From positions 259,001 to 323,000 of the forward strand of contig NZ_JYMR01000018.1 in NCBI RefSeq assembly GCF_000938255.1: a stretch of DNA of 64,000 nt. Reading direction: 5' to 3'. This stretch comes from Bradyrhizobium sp. LTSP849 (lineage in GTDB: Bacteria; Pseudomonadota; Alphaproteobacteria; Rhizobiales; Xanthobacteraceae). A program made the translations under genes and the position numbers. Shown piece after piece: positions 49,490 to 59,868 of the stretch. The notes below the pieces were generated by a model. The model saw only the letters and a program-made list of their open reading frames with translations. It was not told where the DNA came from and did no database searches. How positions within the stretch are numbered: the first letter of the stretch is position 1; every line of letters starts with the position of its first letter.

Positions 49490-50752
49490 GTGGATACGCT
49501 CAAGGTACGAGACGCCAAAGACGTCGAAGAGGTGGTGCGCGCGGCGATTGCCAACGAGCAGCCGCTCGAGATCATCGGCCATGGCAGCAAGCGCAGCATT
49601 GGGCACACCATGGCGACCAACGCCGTGCTCGATCTCTCCGCGCTGAGCGCGGTGACCTCCTACGAGCCCAATGAGCTGATCGTCACGCTTCAGGCTGGCG
49701 CGCCGGTCGCCGACGTACTTTCGCTGATCGATTCCAAGAACCAGCAATTCGCCTTCGAGCCGATGAACACCGCGCCGCTGCTTGGCACGCCGGCGCTCGG
49801 GACCATCGGCGGCATGATCTCGGCTGGCCTCGCCGGCCCGCGACGGATCAAGGCGGGTGGGGCGCGCGACCATCTGCTGGGAGCGCATGCCGTCTCCGGC
49901 TTTGGCGACAGCTTCAAGACCGGCGGCAAGGTGGTGAAGAACGTCACCGGTTACGACCTCTGCAAGCTGCTGGCGGGGTCCTGGGGCACCCTGTCTGTCA
50001 TGACCGAGGTTACGTTGAAGGTGATGCCCAAGCCGGAAGCCGAGCGGACGCTGCTGCTCCCCGGGCTCGACGATGCCGCCGCCAACAAGGCGATGACCGC
50101 GGCGCTCGGCTCGCCCTTCGACGTCTCCGCTGCCGCCCACCTGCCGAAATCGGCATTCCGGTCCAGGACCGACGGACTTACCGACGGACTTACCGATGGA
50201 CTTGGCGATATCGCAGGCCAGGGCGAGGCGCTGACCTTGCTGCGGCTCGAAGGCATCACGGCCTCCGCCGCCCACCGCGCCGGCTCGCTGCGCGAATTGC
50301 TGGCGCCCTTTGGAACCGCAACCCTGATCGAGGACGCGGCGTCGTCAGCGCTGTGGGCCACCATCCGCGATGTCCTGCCGTTCGCGGCCGGCGGCGCGCT
50401 GGGCGCCTGGCCGGTGTGGCGGATCGTCTGTCCCCCGGCGTCAGGTGCGGCACTCGGCGCGCAATTGGCGCACGAGACCGGCGGCGACGTCATCTACGAT
50501 TGGGGCGGCGGCCTGATCTGGGCAGCGCTGCCACCGAAGGGCGATGCGCATGCGCCAAGCGTGCGCCTGCGCACCAACGCCGTTGGCGGGCATGCCACCC
50601 TGATCAGGGCGGCCGAGGACGTCAGGCGCAGTGTCGATGTGTTCCATCCACAAGCTCCGGGCGTCACCGCCCTCAGCGAGCGGGTCCGCGCCGGCTTCGA
50701 TCCAAAAACCATTCTGAACCGGGGACGGCTGACGCGGGGCACTGCGACATGA
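49490..50752 (+). CDS. glcE: Glycolate oxidase subunit GlcE (FAD-binding)
   Basis: A 420-residue protein, longer than E. coli GlcE (about 350). It starts at GTG with MDTLKVRDAKDVEEVVRAAI. The FAD-binding PCMH motif is EPNELIVTLQAGAPVADVL; then LLGTPALGTIGGMISAGLAGPRR, and FKTGGKVVKNVTGYDLCKLL, the usual GlcE pattern. Residues about 228-240 hold a tandem repeat of DGLT units (three 12-bp DNA repeats at 50171-50206), probably a length-variable loop. GlcF starts inside its stop codon, so the two are translationally coupled. It works with GlcD as the oxidising core. Confidence 0.9.
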   Translation: MDTLKVRDAKDVEEVVRAAIANEQPLEIIGHGSKRSIGHTMATNAVLDLSALSAVTSYEPNELIVTLQAGAPVADVLSLIDSKNQQFAFEPMNTAPLLGTPALGTIGGMISAGLAGPRRIKAGGARDHLLGAHAVSGFGDSFKTGGKVVKNVTGYDLCKLLAGSWGTLSVMTEVTLKVMPKPEAERTLLLPGLDDAAANKAMTAALGSPFDVSAAAHLPKSAFRSRTDGLTDGLTDGLGDIAGQGEALTLLRLEGITASAAHRAGSLRELLAPFGTATLIEDAASSALWATIRDVLPFAAGGALGAWPVWRIVCPPASGAALGAQLAHETGGDVIYDWGGGLIWAALPPKGDAHAPSVRLRTNAVGGHATLIRAAEDVRRSVDVFHPQAPGVTALSERVRAGFDPKTILNRGRLTRGTAT

Positions 50753-52071
50753 AGACCGAATTCTCACTCGCGCAGCTCGCCGATCCCGACATCGCGGAAG
50801 CCGACAAAATCCTCCGCGCCTGCGTCCATTGCGGCTTCTGCACCGCAACCTGCCCGACCTACGTGCTGCTCGGCGACGAGCTCGATAGCCCGCGCGGTCG
50901 CATCTACCTGATCAAGGAGATGCTGGAGAAGGACCAGGCGCCGACCGCCGAGGTGGTCAAGCATGTCGACCGCTGCCTGTCCTGCCTTGCCTGCATGACG
51001 ACCTGCCCGTCCGGGGTGAACTACATGCACCTCGTCGACCAGGCCCGGGTCAGGATCGAGCAGCGTTATCAGCGGCCGCTGACCGAGCGGTTGTTGCGCC
51101 AGGTGCTGGCCTTTGTCCTGCCCGACCCGCAGCGGTTTCGCATCAGCATGCAGCTCGCGCGGCTGGCCCGGCCCTTGGCTGTCTTCCTGCCCACCCCGCG
51201 GCCGTCGGCCACGCCCGGCCTGATCCAGCGGATCAAGGCGATGCTGGCGCTGGCTCCGAACCGGCTGCCGCCGCCAGGCCCCGCCGCCGGCAGCGTGTTC
51301 GCGGCGCTCGGCAAGAAGCGTGGTCGGGTCGCGTTGCTCCAGGGCTGCGCCCAGCAGGTGCTGGCGCCACGCATCAACCAGGCCGCCATCAGCCTTCTCA
51401 CCCGCCACGGCATCGAGGTCGTGCTGGTCAAGGACGAGCAATGCTGCGGCGCGCTCACCCATCACCTCGGCCACGACCATGATGCGCTGGCGCGGGCCCG
51501 CGCCAATGTCGCGGCATGGCAGAAAGAGGCGGCAGGCGAGGGGCTCGACGCCATCCTGGTGACGGCTTCCGGCTGCGGCACGGTGATCAAGGACTACGGC
51601 TATCTCCTGCGCGAGGATCGCGCGCTTGCCACTGACGCCGCGCGGGTCTCCGCACTCACAAAGGACATCACCGAATATGTCGCCGCTCTCGGACTCGCAC
51701 CGACGACGCGACAAGACAACATCGTCGTCGCCTATCACTCCGCATGTTCGTTGCAGCACGGGCAGAAAATCACGGGCCTTCCGAAAGAATTGCTTTCCAA
51801 GAATGGATTCGTGGTGAAAGATGTGCCCGAGAGCCATTTGTGTTGCGGTTCGGCGGGGACCTACAACATTCTCCAGCCCGACCTTGCGGGCAGGTTGCGC
51901 GATCGCAAGGTCGCCAACATCGCGAGCGTCAAGCCGGACATGATTGCCGCGGGCAATATCGGCTGCATGGTGCAGATTGCCAGTGGCACGTCAGTTCCGG
52001 TCGTGCACACGATTGAGCTTCTCGATTGGGCTACGGGCGGGTCGCGGCCGGCATTGAATTCGTCGAGCTGA
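50749..52071 (+). CDS. glcF: Glycolate oxidase iron-sulfur subunit GlcF
   Basis: A 440-residue protein with two [4Fe-4S] binding motifs near the N-terminus: CVHCGFCTATCP (residues 24-35) and CLSCLACMTTCPSG (about 77-90). The C-terminal half has the paired CCG motifs of the CCG domain (DEQCCGALTHHLG and LCCGSAGTYNILQ). It passes electrons from GlcDE into the quinone pool. The start overlaps the glcE stop by 4 bp (ATGA). It is followed, after a 69-bp gap, by the lysine-rich protein. Confidence 0.92.
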   Translation: MKTEFSLAQLADPDIAEADKILRACVHCGFCTATCPTYVLLGDELDSPRGRIYLIKEMLEKDQAPTAEVVKHVDRCLSCLACMTTCPSGVNYMHLVDQARVRIEQRYQRPLTERLLRQVLAFVLPDPQRFRISMQLARLARPLAVFLPTPRPSATPGLIQRIKAMLALAPNRLPPPGPAAGSVFAALGKKRGRVALLQGCAQQVLAPRINQAAISLLTRHGIEVVLVKDEQCCGALTHHLGHDHDALARARANVAAWQKEAAGEGLDAILVTASGCGTVIKDYGYLLREDRALATDAARVSALTKDITEYVAALGLAPTTRQDNIVVAYHSACSLQHGQKITGLPKELLSKNGFVVKDVPESHLCCGSAGTYNILQPDLAGRLRDRKVANIASVKPDMIAAGNIGCMVQIASGTSVPVVHTIELLDWATGGSRPALNSSS

Positions 52072-52140
52072 GCTTTCGTCCCGGGGTGACGGCCGAAGAC
52101 GCCCGATCGACCATTGTTCGGCGGCAACAGGAGGACCACG

Positions 52141-52509
52141 ATGGCGAAAGCGAAGAAGAAAAAAAGCAAGAAGGCCAAAAAGGCCAAGAAGGTTGTAGCG
52201 GCGAAGAAGGCGACGAAGAAGAAGGCTGGCAAGAAGTCCGCCAAGAAGGCGGCGAAGAAGTCGGCAAAGAAATCTGCCAAGAAGGCCGCACCGAAGAAGG
52301 CTGCCAAGAAGACGGCGAAGAAGGCTGCGGTGAAGAAGGCGGCGCCGAAGAAGACCGCGAAGAAAGCGGCACCGAAGAAGGCGAAGGCAGCTCCCGCGCC
52401 GAAGCCGGTAGCTCCGGTGGCGGCGCCGGCTCCCGAGCCGGCAGCCGAGACAAGCTGGGCGATGCCTTCGTCTTCTGCGGAACCGACGCCGGCCGAGGGC
52501 CAGAGCTAG
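52141..52509 (+). CDS. Histone-H1-like lysine/alanine-rich protein
   Basis: A 122-residue protein whose first 80 residues are almost entirely Lys, Ala, Ser and Thr in KKAAKK-type repeats, like the C-terminal tail of eukaryotic H1 and bacterial HC1 or AlgP proteins; the tail is rich in Pro and Ala, ending in Ser/Glu. Such proteins bind DNA through charge and condense or regulate the nucleoid. AGGAGG lies six bases upstream of the ATG at 52141. It probably is a stand-alone DNA-binding or phosphate-storage-related protein; it has no defined fold. A strong terminator follows. Confidence 0.82.
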   Translation: MAKAKKKKSKKAKKAKKVVAAKKATKKKAGKKSAKKAAKKSAKKSAKKAAPKKAAKKTAKKAAVKKAAPKKTAKKAAPKKAKAAPAPKPVAPVAAPAPEPAAETSWAMPSSSAEPTPAEGQS

Positions 52510-52567
52510 GTCAAGATCAGGCCAAGGCCTGGCTGGGTCCAGTCCCAACCACGATTTGACGGTTACG

Positions 52568-52598
52568 AAGGCCGCAGCGGTGACGCTGCGGCCTTTTT
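52568..52598 (+). terminator. Strong terminator after the histone-like gene
   Basis: Stem AAGGCCGCAGC and GCTGCGGCCTT (11 bp) with a 6-base loop, followed by a T5 run (52594-52598). Confidence 0.85.
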
Positions 52599-52927
52599 GC
52601 ATCGCCGTTACGGCTTGCCGGCGGCTGCCGCTTTTTGAGTCATCCTGATTCGTAGCGCGCACGCCACGGGCCAGCAGGCCACGTAGAATCCCGGCCCCTC
52701 TGCGCACTTTGGAGTGAAAATAATGTGATCGAGAAGCAACACCGTCTGACAACCTTTCGTGGAATCGTCAGAACGCCCAAAAAGTCGGCAGATGCCCGTG
52801 TTTTTTGCTTCACGGTTCACATCCCTCAATACAAATTGCAGCAGTAACGAAATTTGCAATCAGGTCGGGTGGCCCGGGGGGCTTCCGGAACTCGACTGGG
52901 ATCTAAGAACTGGTGATGGGGATTGAA
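52599..52927. other. Intergenic region upstream of the outer membrane protein
   Basis: A 329-bp region. It has an AT-rich segment near 52715-52735 (GGAGTGAAAATAATGTGATCG) and 52838-52860, likely promoter DNA for the outer membrane protein. A minus-strand frame of 83 codons (52608-52859) is present but I do not call it. No repeat seen. Confidence 0.4.
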
Positions 52928-53935
52928 ATGAAAAAAGTGGCTTTGTTGGCAACGGCGCTGGCAATGGTGGCGACGGGTTCGGCTTTCGCGGCAGATCTGC
53001 ATGTGAAGGCCCTGAAGGCTCCGCCGCCGCCCGCGTTTGATCCTTGGGATATCGCCTTCGGCGGCGCGATCATGAACGACTACATCTTCCGCGGCGTGAC
53101 CCAGTCGAACCACAAGCCGTCGGTCGCCGCCTATTTCGAGCCCCGCTACAACGTCACCAAGGATCTCCAGCTGTACGCCGGCGTGTCCGCGGAGAGCATC
53201 TCCTTCGCCAACCGCGCTGCGGCAGAGGTCGACATCTACGGCGGTATCCGCCCGACCTTCGGTGCCTTCGCCTTCGATATCGGCATTTGGGGCTATCTGT
53301 ATCCGGGCGGGAGCTGCGCCGACAACACCCTCACCGGCGGCATTCCGGGCGGCAACGTCTGCGGAATCAGCACGACCACGATCTTCCTCGCCGACGGCAA
53401 CGTCATGAAGAAGGACGTCAGCTTCTTCGAAGTCTACGGCAAGCTGAACTACACCATCAACGACAACTGGGCGGTCGGCGCGACCGAGTACTACTCGCCG
53501 AACTTCCTGAACTCGGGCGCTTGGGGCAACTACGCCTCGGTGACCGCCAAGTATACGGCACCGAGCACGATTTTCGGCTCCTCGGGCGTCGGCCTGTACG
53601 CGTCGGGTGAATTCGGTCGGCAGTGGTTCGGCACCTCGGACGCCTTCTACGGCACCGGTGTCGGCACCGTTTTCGCCAACGGTATCCCCTACAAGGACTA
53701 CTACACCTGGAACATCGGCGTCGGCTTCACCTACAAGGTGTTCACGCTGGACCTGCGTTACTCCGACACCAACCTGAACAAGGGTGATTGTAACGCCTTC
53801 ACCAGCGCCTTCAACGCGACCGGCACGACCAGCGTCACCCCGATCAACCCTGGCGGTGCTGGCTCGAACTGGTGCGGTGCGGCTGGTGTTGCCAAGCTGT
53901 CCTTCGACCTGACGGCGATGAGCAACCTGAAGTAA
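52928..53935 (+). CDS. TIGR02001-family outer membrane protein (TorF-like)
   Basis: A 335-residue outer membrane beta-barrel protein. A signal peptide (MKKVALLATALAMVATGSAFA) precedes a barrel with alternating strands ending in Tyr/Phe: IMNDYIFRGVTQSNHKPSVAAYF is the TIGR02001 marker, then DLQLYAGVSAESISF, and VDIYGGIRPTFGAFAFDIG. The last residues TKLSFDLTAMSNLK-like end in a hydrophobic strand. Its role is unknown; relatives are channels or receptors of unknown substrate. A terminator lies immediately downstream. Four cysteines in the loops could form disulphides. Start chosen at 52928 because of the signal peptide. Confidence 0.88.
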   Translation: MKKVALLATALAMVATGSAFAADLHVKALKAPPPPAFDPWDIAFGGAIMNDYIFRGVTQSNHKPSVAAYFEPRYNVTKDLQLYAGVSAESISFANRAAAEVDIYGGIRPTFGAFAFDIGIWGYLYPGGSCADNTLTGGIPGGNVCGISTTTIFLADGNVMKKDVSFFEVYGKLNYTINDNWAVGATEYYSPNFLNSGAWGNYASVTAKYTAPSTIFGSSGVGLYASGEFGRQWFGTSDAFYGTGVGTVFANGIPYKDYYTWNIGVGFTYKVFTLDLRYSDTNLNKGDCNAFTSAFNATGTTSVTPINPGGAGSNWCGAAGVAKLSFDLTAMSNLK

Positions 53936-53960
53936 GTTTCTTCCCGAAGCGACTTGACGA

Positions 53961-53988
53961 GGGCGGCAGAGCAATCTGCCGCCCTTTT
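53961..53988 (+). terminator. Terminator after the outer membrane protein gene
   Basis: Ten-bp perfect stem GGGCGGCAGA and TCTGCCGCCC with a GCAA tetraloop, then TTTT. Classic intrinsic terminator. Confidence 0.88.
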
Positions 53989-54097
53989 GCTTTGTCCGCG
54001 AGACCTGTGGACTTTGCTTCAAGCGGTCCTGTTGGCAGGGCTATCGCAAACGCCGCGAGTTGGGCGTCTTCGGTGTCGTAGGTCTCTCCACAAACTC

Positions 54098-54187
54098 GTC
54101 ATGCCCGGGCTTGTCCCGGGCATCCACGTTCTTGGGCACCGTGTGCGCGGGTTGCGCGTCGGTGGCCGGGACAAGCCCGGCCATGAC
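54098..54187. repeat. Palindromic repeat, family 3 (GTCATGCCCGGGC type)
   Basis: GTCATGCCCGGGCTTGTCCC opens it, with the inverted end GGGACAAGCCCGGCCATGAC. The spacer holds ACGTTCTTGGGCACC-like sequence. It is another dispersed intergenic palindrome, unrelated to the GTAG-headed REPs. It lies between the outer membrane protein terminator and the ABC transporter stop. Confidence 0.8.
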
Positions 54188-54219
54188 AATGTGGGACCGC
54201 TGTGCCCAAAGCCCGCCTC

Positions 54220-55983
54220 TCAGCGCACCGCGCTCGGCTCGGGCTGGGCCGGCTTGCCGGCATCGCCGAGGACGTGGATATCGCCGTCCGCCACCATCGT
54301 CACCTTGCGGGTGTGGAAGGCGTCGAGCGTCGAACGGTGGCCGATCGAGACGATGGTGGCCCGCGGCAGCTTCTCCTCCAGCAGCCGATAGAGCCGGGCC
54401 TCGGAGGGCTCGTCGAGCGAGGCGGTGGCCTCGTCCAGGAACAGATAGTCCGGCGCATGCAGCAGCGCGCGGGCAAGCCCCAGGCGCTGCTGCTCACCGA
54501 GCGACAGCATCCGGTTCCAGTGGCCATCCTCGTTGAGCCGCTCGGCGAGGTTAGGCAGGCCGACCGCCAGCAGCGCGTCCTTGATCTGCTCGGGCGCGAA
54601 ACTACCGCGCTCGGCAGGATAGACCACGGCATCGCCGAGCGGGCCGATCGGGAAATAGGGGCGTTGTGGCAGCATCATGAGCTTGGCCTTCCCGGGGACG
54701 GCGATGTTGCCCGTGCCGAACGGCCAGATGCCCGCGACGGCGCGGAACAGCGTCGATTTGCCGGAGCCGGACGGCCCTGTGACCAGCACCCGCTCGGAGG
54801 GGCGGATGGCGAAAGCGTCGACCGAGACCAGCGGCTTGCCGTTGGGCAGTTTCACCAGCAACTGCTCGAGCGCGATTGCCGCGCCGCCGGCGGACGGCGC
54901 GAGGCCGATGGTCGGCTCGTGCTCGGCGAGATGAGCGGCGGAGCTGACCGACATCTCGAAGCCGTCGAGACGGGCGACCACCGAGCGCCACTCTGCGATC
55001 GTGCGGTAAGCTGTCACGAAGAACGACAGCGCATCCTGTACGGTGCCGAATGCCGAGCCGGTCTGCATCATGTCGCCGAGCTGGATGCTCTTGGCGAAAT
55101 AGGCCGGAGCCACCACCACATAGGGAAAGATCACCGCGGCCTGCCCATAGCTCGCAGTGAAGGTGGTGAGGCGCTTGGTCCGGCTCATGATCGCGTACCA
55201 GTTCTCGATCACGGATGCGAAGCGGCGCAAGAGTCCCTCGCGTTCGGCGCTCTCTCCCTTGAGCAGAGCGATCTGTTCGGAATTCTCGCGCACCCGCATC
55301 AGGTTGAAACGGAAGTCTGCTTCATAGCGCTGCTGCTCGAAATAGAGGTTGATGAGCGGTGCGCCCACCCAGTGCGTCAATGCCGTACCCAGGATCGCGT
55401 AAGCCAGCGCACACCAGACCAGGAAGCCGGGAATGACGAGATCGGTGCCGAAAATATGCAAGGGCGCCTTGTTGGACAGTCCCCACAGGATCACCATGAA
55501 CGACGCCAGCGTAACGATCGACGAGAGCAGACCCAAACCAATGCTGAGTGTCTGCTCGACGAAATTCTTGACGTCATCAGTGATGCGCTGGTCGGGGTTA
55601 TCGGCCGCATCGCCCTTGAGCTGCATCCGATAATGCGTGGCGTCTTTGAGCCATTCACCGAGATAGCGTCGCGTCAGCCATTGCCGCCAGCGGATCTGAA
55701 GCCACTGGTTGAGGTAGAGCTTGTAGACCTGGAGCGCGATATAGATGGAAGCGAGGATGAGGAAGATCCAAATCTCCCTGACGAAATTATCGAGCTCATA
55801 CCCCTGAATCGCGTTGAAAAACCGGTTCTGCCACTGGCTGAGCAGGACATTGACCGCGACCAGCACCAACTCCATCGCGATCACCGCGGCCAAGAGGCCA
55901 CGGCCAGCCCATTTATCCTCCGATCGGAAATAAGGACCGGCGATTCGCCAGACGGTCGCGAGCGTGGCGCTGATGTTCTTCAC
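54220..55983 (-). CDS. SbmA/BacA- or YddA-like ABC transporter (fused permease/ATPase)
   Basis: A protein of about 587 residues. The N-terminal membrane domain (about 1-330) resembles the SbmA/YddA transmembrane fold, with QNRFFNAIQGYELDNFV and WLQIRWRQWLTRRYLGEWL; five or six helices are visible. The C-terminal ATPase has Walker A VTGPSGSGKSTLFRAVAG, signature LSLGEQQRLGLARAL, Walker B YLFLDEATASLDE and the His switch SIGHRSTL. It would move peptides, vitamins or long fatty acyl groups; substrates of this family include cobalamin and antimicrobial peptides. A GTG start at 55983 with AGGAG upstream is preferred over an earlier ATG in unrelated sequence. It is divergent from the lactate permease gene. 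Confidence 0.87.
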   Translation of the reverse strand: MKNISATLATVWRIAGPYFRSEDKWAGRGLLAAVIAMELVLVAVNVLLSQWQNRFFNAIQGYELDNFVREIWIFLILASIYIALQVYKLYLNQWLQIRWRQWLTRRYLGEWLKDATHYRMQLKGDAADNPDQRITDDVKNFVEQTLSIGLGLLSSIVTLASFMVILWGLSNKAPLHIFGTDLVIPGFLVWCALAYAILGTALTHWVGAPLINLYFEQQRYEADFRFNLMRVRENSEQIALLKGESAEREGLLRRFASVIENWYAIMSRTKRLTTFTASYGQAAVIFPYVVVAPAYFAKSIQLGDMMQTGSAFGTVQDALSFFVTAYRTIAEWRSVVARLDGFEMSVSSAAHLAEHEPTIGLAPSAGGAAIALEQLLVKLPNGKPLVSVDAFAIRPSERVLVTGPSGSGKSTLFRAVAGIWPFGTGNIAVPGKAKLMMLPQRPYFPIGPLGDAVVYPAERGSFAPEQIKDALLAVGLPNLAERLNEDGHWNRMLSLGEQQRLGLARALLHAPDYLFLDEATASLDEPSEARLYRLLEEKLPRATIVSIGHRSTLDAFHTRKVTMVADGDIHVLGDAGKPAQPEPSAVR

Positions 55984-56300
55984 AGAGCTTTGTCTCCTGC
56001 GGGGATGTGCGCAAATGCCTGGAGCCAAATGGCTGAGGCAATGGCGGGAATAAGCGCGCTTAGACTAAAGTCGCAAGTTGTGCAATTTGCGTTGGCTTGT
56101 CGCGGCTTGCAACCCTAGCATGGGCTTTAACGGCGCGGGGTGGGGGCCTCCGGGACTTCGCGAGCTTGTGAGCGGGCGGGAACAGCCGCATTCGCAAGTC
56201 GTTCGCTTCAGGTTCAAAGGCACACTTCACCACCACGCCAGGCAGGCTCCGCCGTCCACGCTGGCCGGCCTGCCACATAAACGCGTGGGGGAGGAAGACC
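55984..56300. other. Divergent intergenic region (ABC transporter / lldP)
   Basis: A 317-bp gap with AT-rich patches near 56060 (TTAGACTAAAGTCGCAAGTTG) and 56090. It must contain the promoters of both genes. I found no clear operator. A GGGGGAGGAAGACC ribosome site immediately precedes the permease start. Confidence 0.45.
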
Positions 56301-57965
<1,665 letters not shown>

Positions 57966-57989
57966 CGGGCGACGCCCAGTTTCGACGCA

Positions 57990-58026
57990 AATCCCCGCGG
58001 GGTTGCTCGCTCCCGCGGGGATTTTT
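57990..58026 (+). terminator. Terminator after lldP
   Basis: Stem AATCCCCGCGGG and CCCGCGGGGATT, 12 bp, loop of 10 bases, then T run to 58026. Confidence 0.87.
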
Positions 58027-58106
58027 GCGACTTGAATCGACGAACCTTCTCAAAGGCTTCGCCGTCTTATAGAAGACCCGGAAAATCGGGTTGGTCGAGA
58101 GGTCTC

Positions 58107-58505
58107 ATGGTTTCGTTCAAGCGGATGGTATGTGCGGCGGCCGCGGTGCTTGCGATGTCCACTGTCGCGCGTGCGGAAGAGGGCTTTCCCTTCGGCACCG
58201 AGATGACATTGGAGGCGGTGCCGCAGCCCGGCTCGAAACGGATCCCGAATATCGAGATCGGCGACAATGGCGAGGTCGTGCTGGAGCTCTGGTGCAAGGG
58301 CGGCAAGGGCCAGTTTTCCGTTGCCGGCAACACTGTGATCTTCGTCCCCGGCCAGATCCAGGACCGTTCCTGCCCACAGGCAAAGGCCCAGGCCGACGAC
58401 GACCTCGTCGCGGCGCTCGCAGCCGTCGAGACCTGGAAGCGTCAGGGCGACGTGCTCACGCTGATCGGCCCAAAGCCGCTGCGCTTTCGCGCCAACGGGA
58501 ATTAG
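58107..58505 (+). CDS. Secreted META-domain-like (HslJ-type) protein
   Basis: A 132-residue protein with a signal peptide (MVSFKRMVCAAAAVLAMSTVARA). The mature part resembles META/HslJ domains: an early beta strand, then VVLELWCKGGKGQFSVAGNTVIF, DRSCPQAKAQADDDLVAALAAV, and finally GDVLTLIGPKPLRF. One pair of cysteines could make a disulphide. HslJ-like proteins are linked to envelope stress or novobiocin resistance; the exact role here is unknown. It lies 80 bp after the lldP terminator and is followed by a repeat. Confidence 0.65.
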   Translation: MVSFKRMVCAAAAVLAMSTVARAEEGFPFGTEMTLEAVPQPGSKRIPNIEIGDNGEVVLELWCKGGKGQFSVAGNTVIFVPGQIQDRSCPQAKAQADDDLVAALAAVETWKRQGDVLTLIGPKPLRFRANGN

Positions 58506-58514
58506 CTCTCTCGC

Positions 58515-58618
58515 TGTCATTCCCCGCGCAGGCGGGGAATCCAGTACGCCGCGGCCTCTCTATTCAATCACAACTGTCTCAGAGTACTGGATCGCCCGGT
58601 CAAGCCGGGCGATGACTG
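58515..58618. repeat. Palindromic repeat, family 4 (TCATTCCCCGCGCAGGCGGGG)
   Basis: A hairpin TCCCCGCGCAGGCGGGGA at the left (58520-58537) and a second inverted hairpin CGCCCGGTCAAGCCGGGCG at the right, separated by 50 bases, with the ends TGTCATT and GATGACTGA near-complementary. Typical of dispersed intergenic repeats in this genus. It lies between convergent genes and may act as a bidirectional terminator-like structure. Confidence 0.75.
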
Positions 58619-58635
58619 AGAGGGGGTGTCTGCGC

Positions 58636-59847
58636 CTACTTCCACACCGACTTGTCGGCGTCCCAGCGCTGGCCCTTCAGCTCCTTGGCCAGCGCCTCGA
58701 CCGAGCCGTTGTCGTCAGCCTGGTCGCTTTCCTCGTCGGCTGCCGCTTCGTCGGACAAATTGAGCTTTGCGCCGGTACTCTCATCGGTGGTCGTGGTTGA
58801 GGGGTTGCCGATCCAGAGCATCAACTTGTCGGTCGTCCCCGGCTTGTCGGCGGAGGCGAGGGCTGCGACCTCGATCGTGTCGGTGAGTTCGAGCGCCGGG
58901 AAATCCTGGTTCGGCCGCTTGAAGACGAGCTTGAGCTTGCCGGTGGCGGGGCTGAAGTTTTGCGAGACCGGCTTGGCTGCGAGCGTCCTGCTCAGCACGC
59001 CCGCGACCGCGGTCGCGAGCTTGTCACGGTTGATCTTGTCGCCGTCGCGCCAGTCGGCTGCGGCGATGCGGATGGAGCGATCCATCTCGGTCATCCCGGA
59101 GGTCCAGCCTGCGGCGGTGACGCCCGGCGTCGCCTTGAATTTCGCGAGCAGCGCGGCTGCGCGCTCCGGATCGACCGACATGTTGATGGTCTGCTCGCCG
59201 GCGCGCAGCGCGTCGCAGCCGACGGTCAGGCTCGCCAGCGTCACCTCGATGTCCTGACCCCTAAGGCTCTTCAGGAAGTCGGTCGCCGCATCCAGCTTGA
59301 CCTTGACCGCGATTGCTTCCGGCGAGACTTCGGTAAAATCCTTCGGCTGCGGCGTGATGCCGTCATCGGTGGTCTGGTTGTCCAGAAATTCCTTCTCGCT
59401 GAGATCGGAATTGTCGGGCGAGGCGACCTCGGTCATGACCTGGCCGATGCCGATCTGGCCGCGGAATTCGAAGGTGTCGCCGGTCGGCTTGCGCGCGAGC
59501 TTGACGGTGACCGGTGCCTTCTCGCCAAGGCTCTGCGTCGTGCCGGTCAGCGTCTGGCCCGCGACCTGGAGATTGACGACGAAGCGGTCCTTGCGGTCGG
59601 AATTCTTTGCGACGGGGTAGCAGACGTCGAGCACGGCCGCCGTGACGATCTTGCCGGACCGCGTCTCCTTCAGGATCACGTCGGCATTGCCGTCCATCAG
59701 CCCGTCGATCGAGGTGAAATAGCGCGTCTCCATCCCACCGGGCGCCGTCGCCTTCGGCGACAGCTTCATCTGGGCGGAGGCGACTTCGGGCGAGACGGCA
59801 AGCAGAGCCGCCAAAAGGGCTGTTGAGCAAACCAGAAGCGCGCGCAT
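58636..59847 (-). CDS. Secreted hypothetical protein with acidic C-terminus
   Basis: A 403-residue protein with a signal peptide (MRALLVCSTALLAALLAVSPEVASA). I recognise no domain. The mature part opens as a beta-rich module (VILKETRSGKIVTAAVLDVC, then DRFVVNLQVAGQTLTGTTQS). The middle contains ETxxxSVDPERAAALLAKFK, which may be helical, and the C-terminal quarter is strongly acidic (EAAADEESDQADDNGS). The N-terminus lies 236 bp from the groL stop and in the same direction, with a family-2 palindromic repeat between. The ATG at 59847 has GAGG nine bases upstream. Probably a periplasmic binding or scaffolding protein; unknown. Confidence 0.65.
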   Translation of the reverse strand: MRALLVCSTALLAALLAVSPEVASAQMKLSPKATAPGGMETRYFTSIDGLMDGNADVILKETRSGKIVTAAVLDVCYPVAKNSDRKDRFVVNLQVAGQTLTGTTQSLGEKAPVTVKLARKPTGDTFEFRGQIGIGQVMTEVASPDNSDLSEKEFLDNQTTDDGITPQPKDFTEVSPEAIAVKVKLDAATDFLKSLRGQDIEVTLASLTVGCDALRAGEQTINMSVDPERAAALLAKFKATPGVTAAGWTSGMTEMDRSIRIAAADWRDGDKINRDKLATAVAGVLSRTLAAKPVSQNFSPATGKLKLVFKRPNQDFPALELTDTIEVAALASADKPGTTDKLMLWIGNPSTTTTDESTGAKLNLSDEAAADEESDQADDNGSVEALAKELKGQRWDADKSVWK

Positions 59848-59868
59848 CGACGAATTCCTCGAGCAATG

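Noticed and set aside
52608..52859. 83-codon minus-strand frame upstream of the outer membrane protein
   Set aside because: No ribosome site, no recognisable domain, and it lies in what must be the promoter region of the outer membrane protein.
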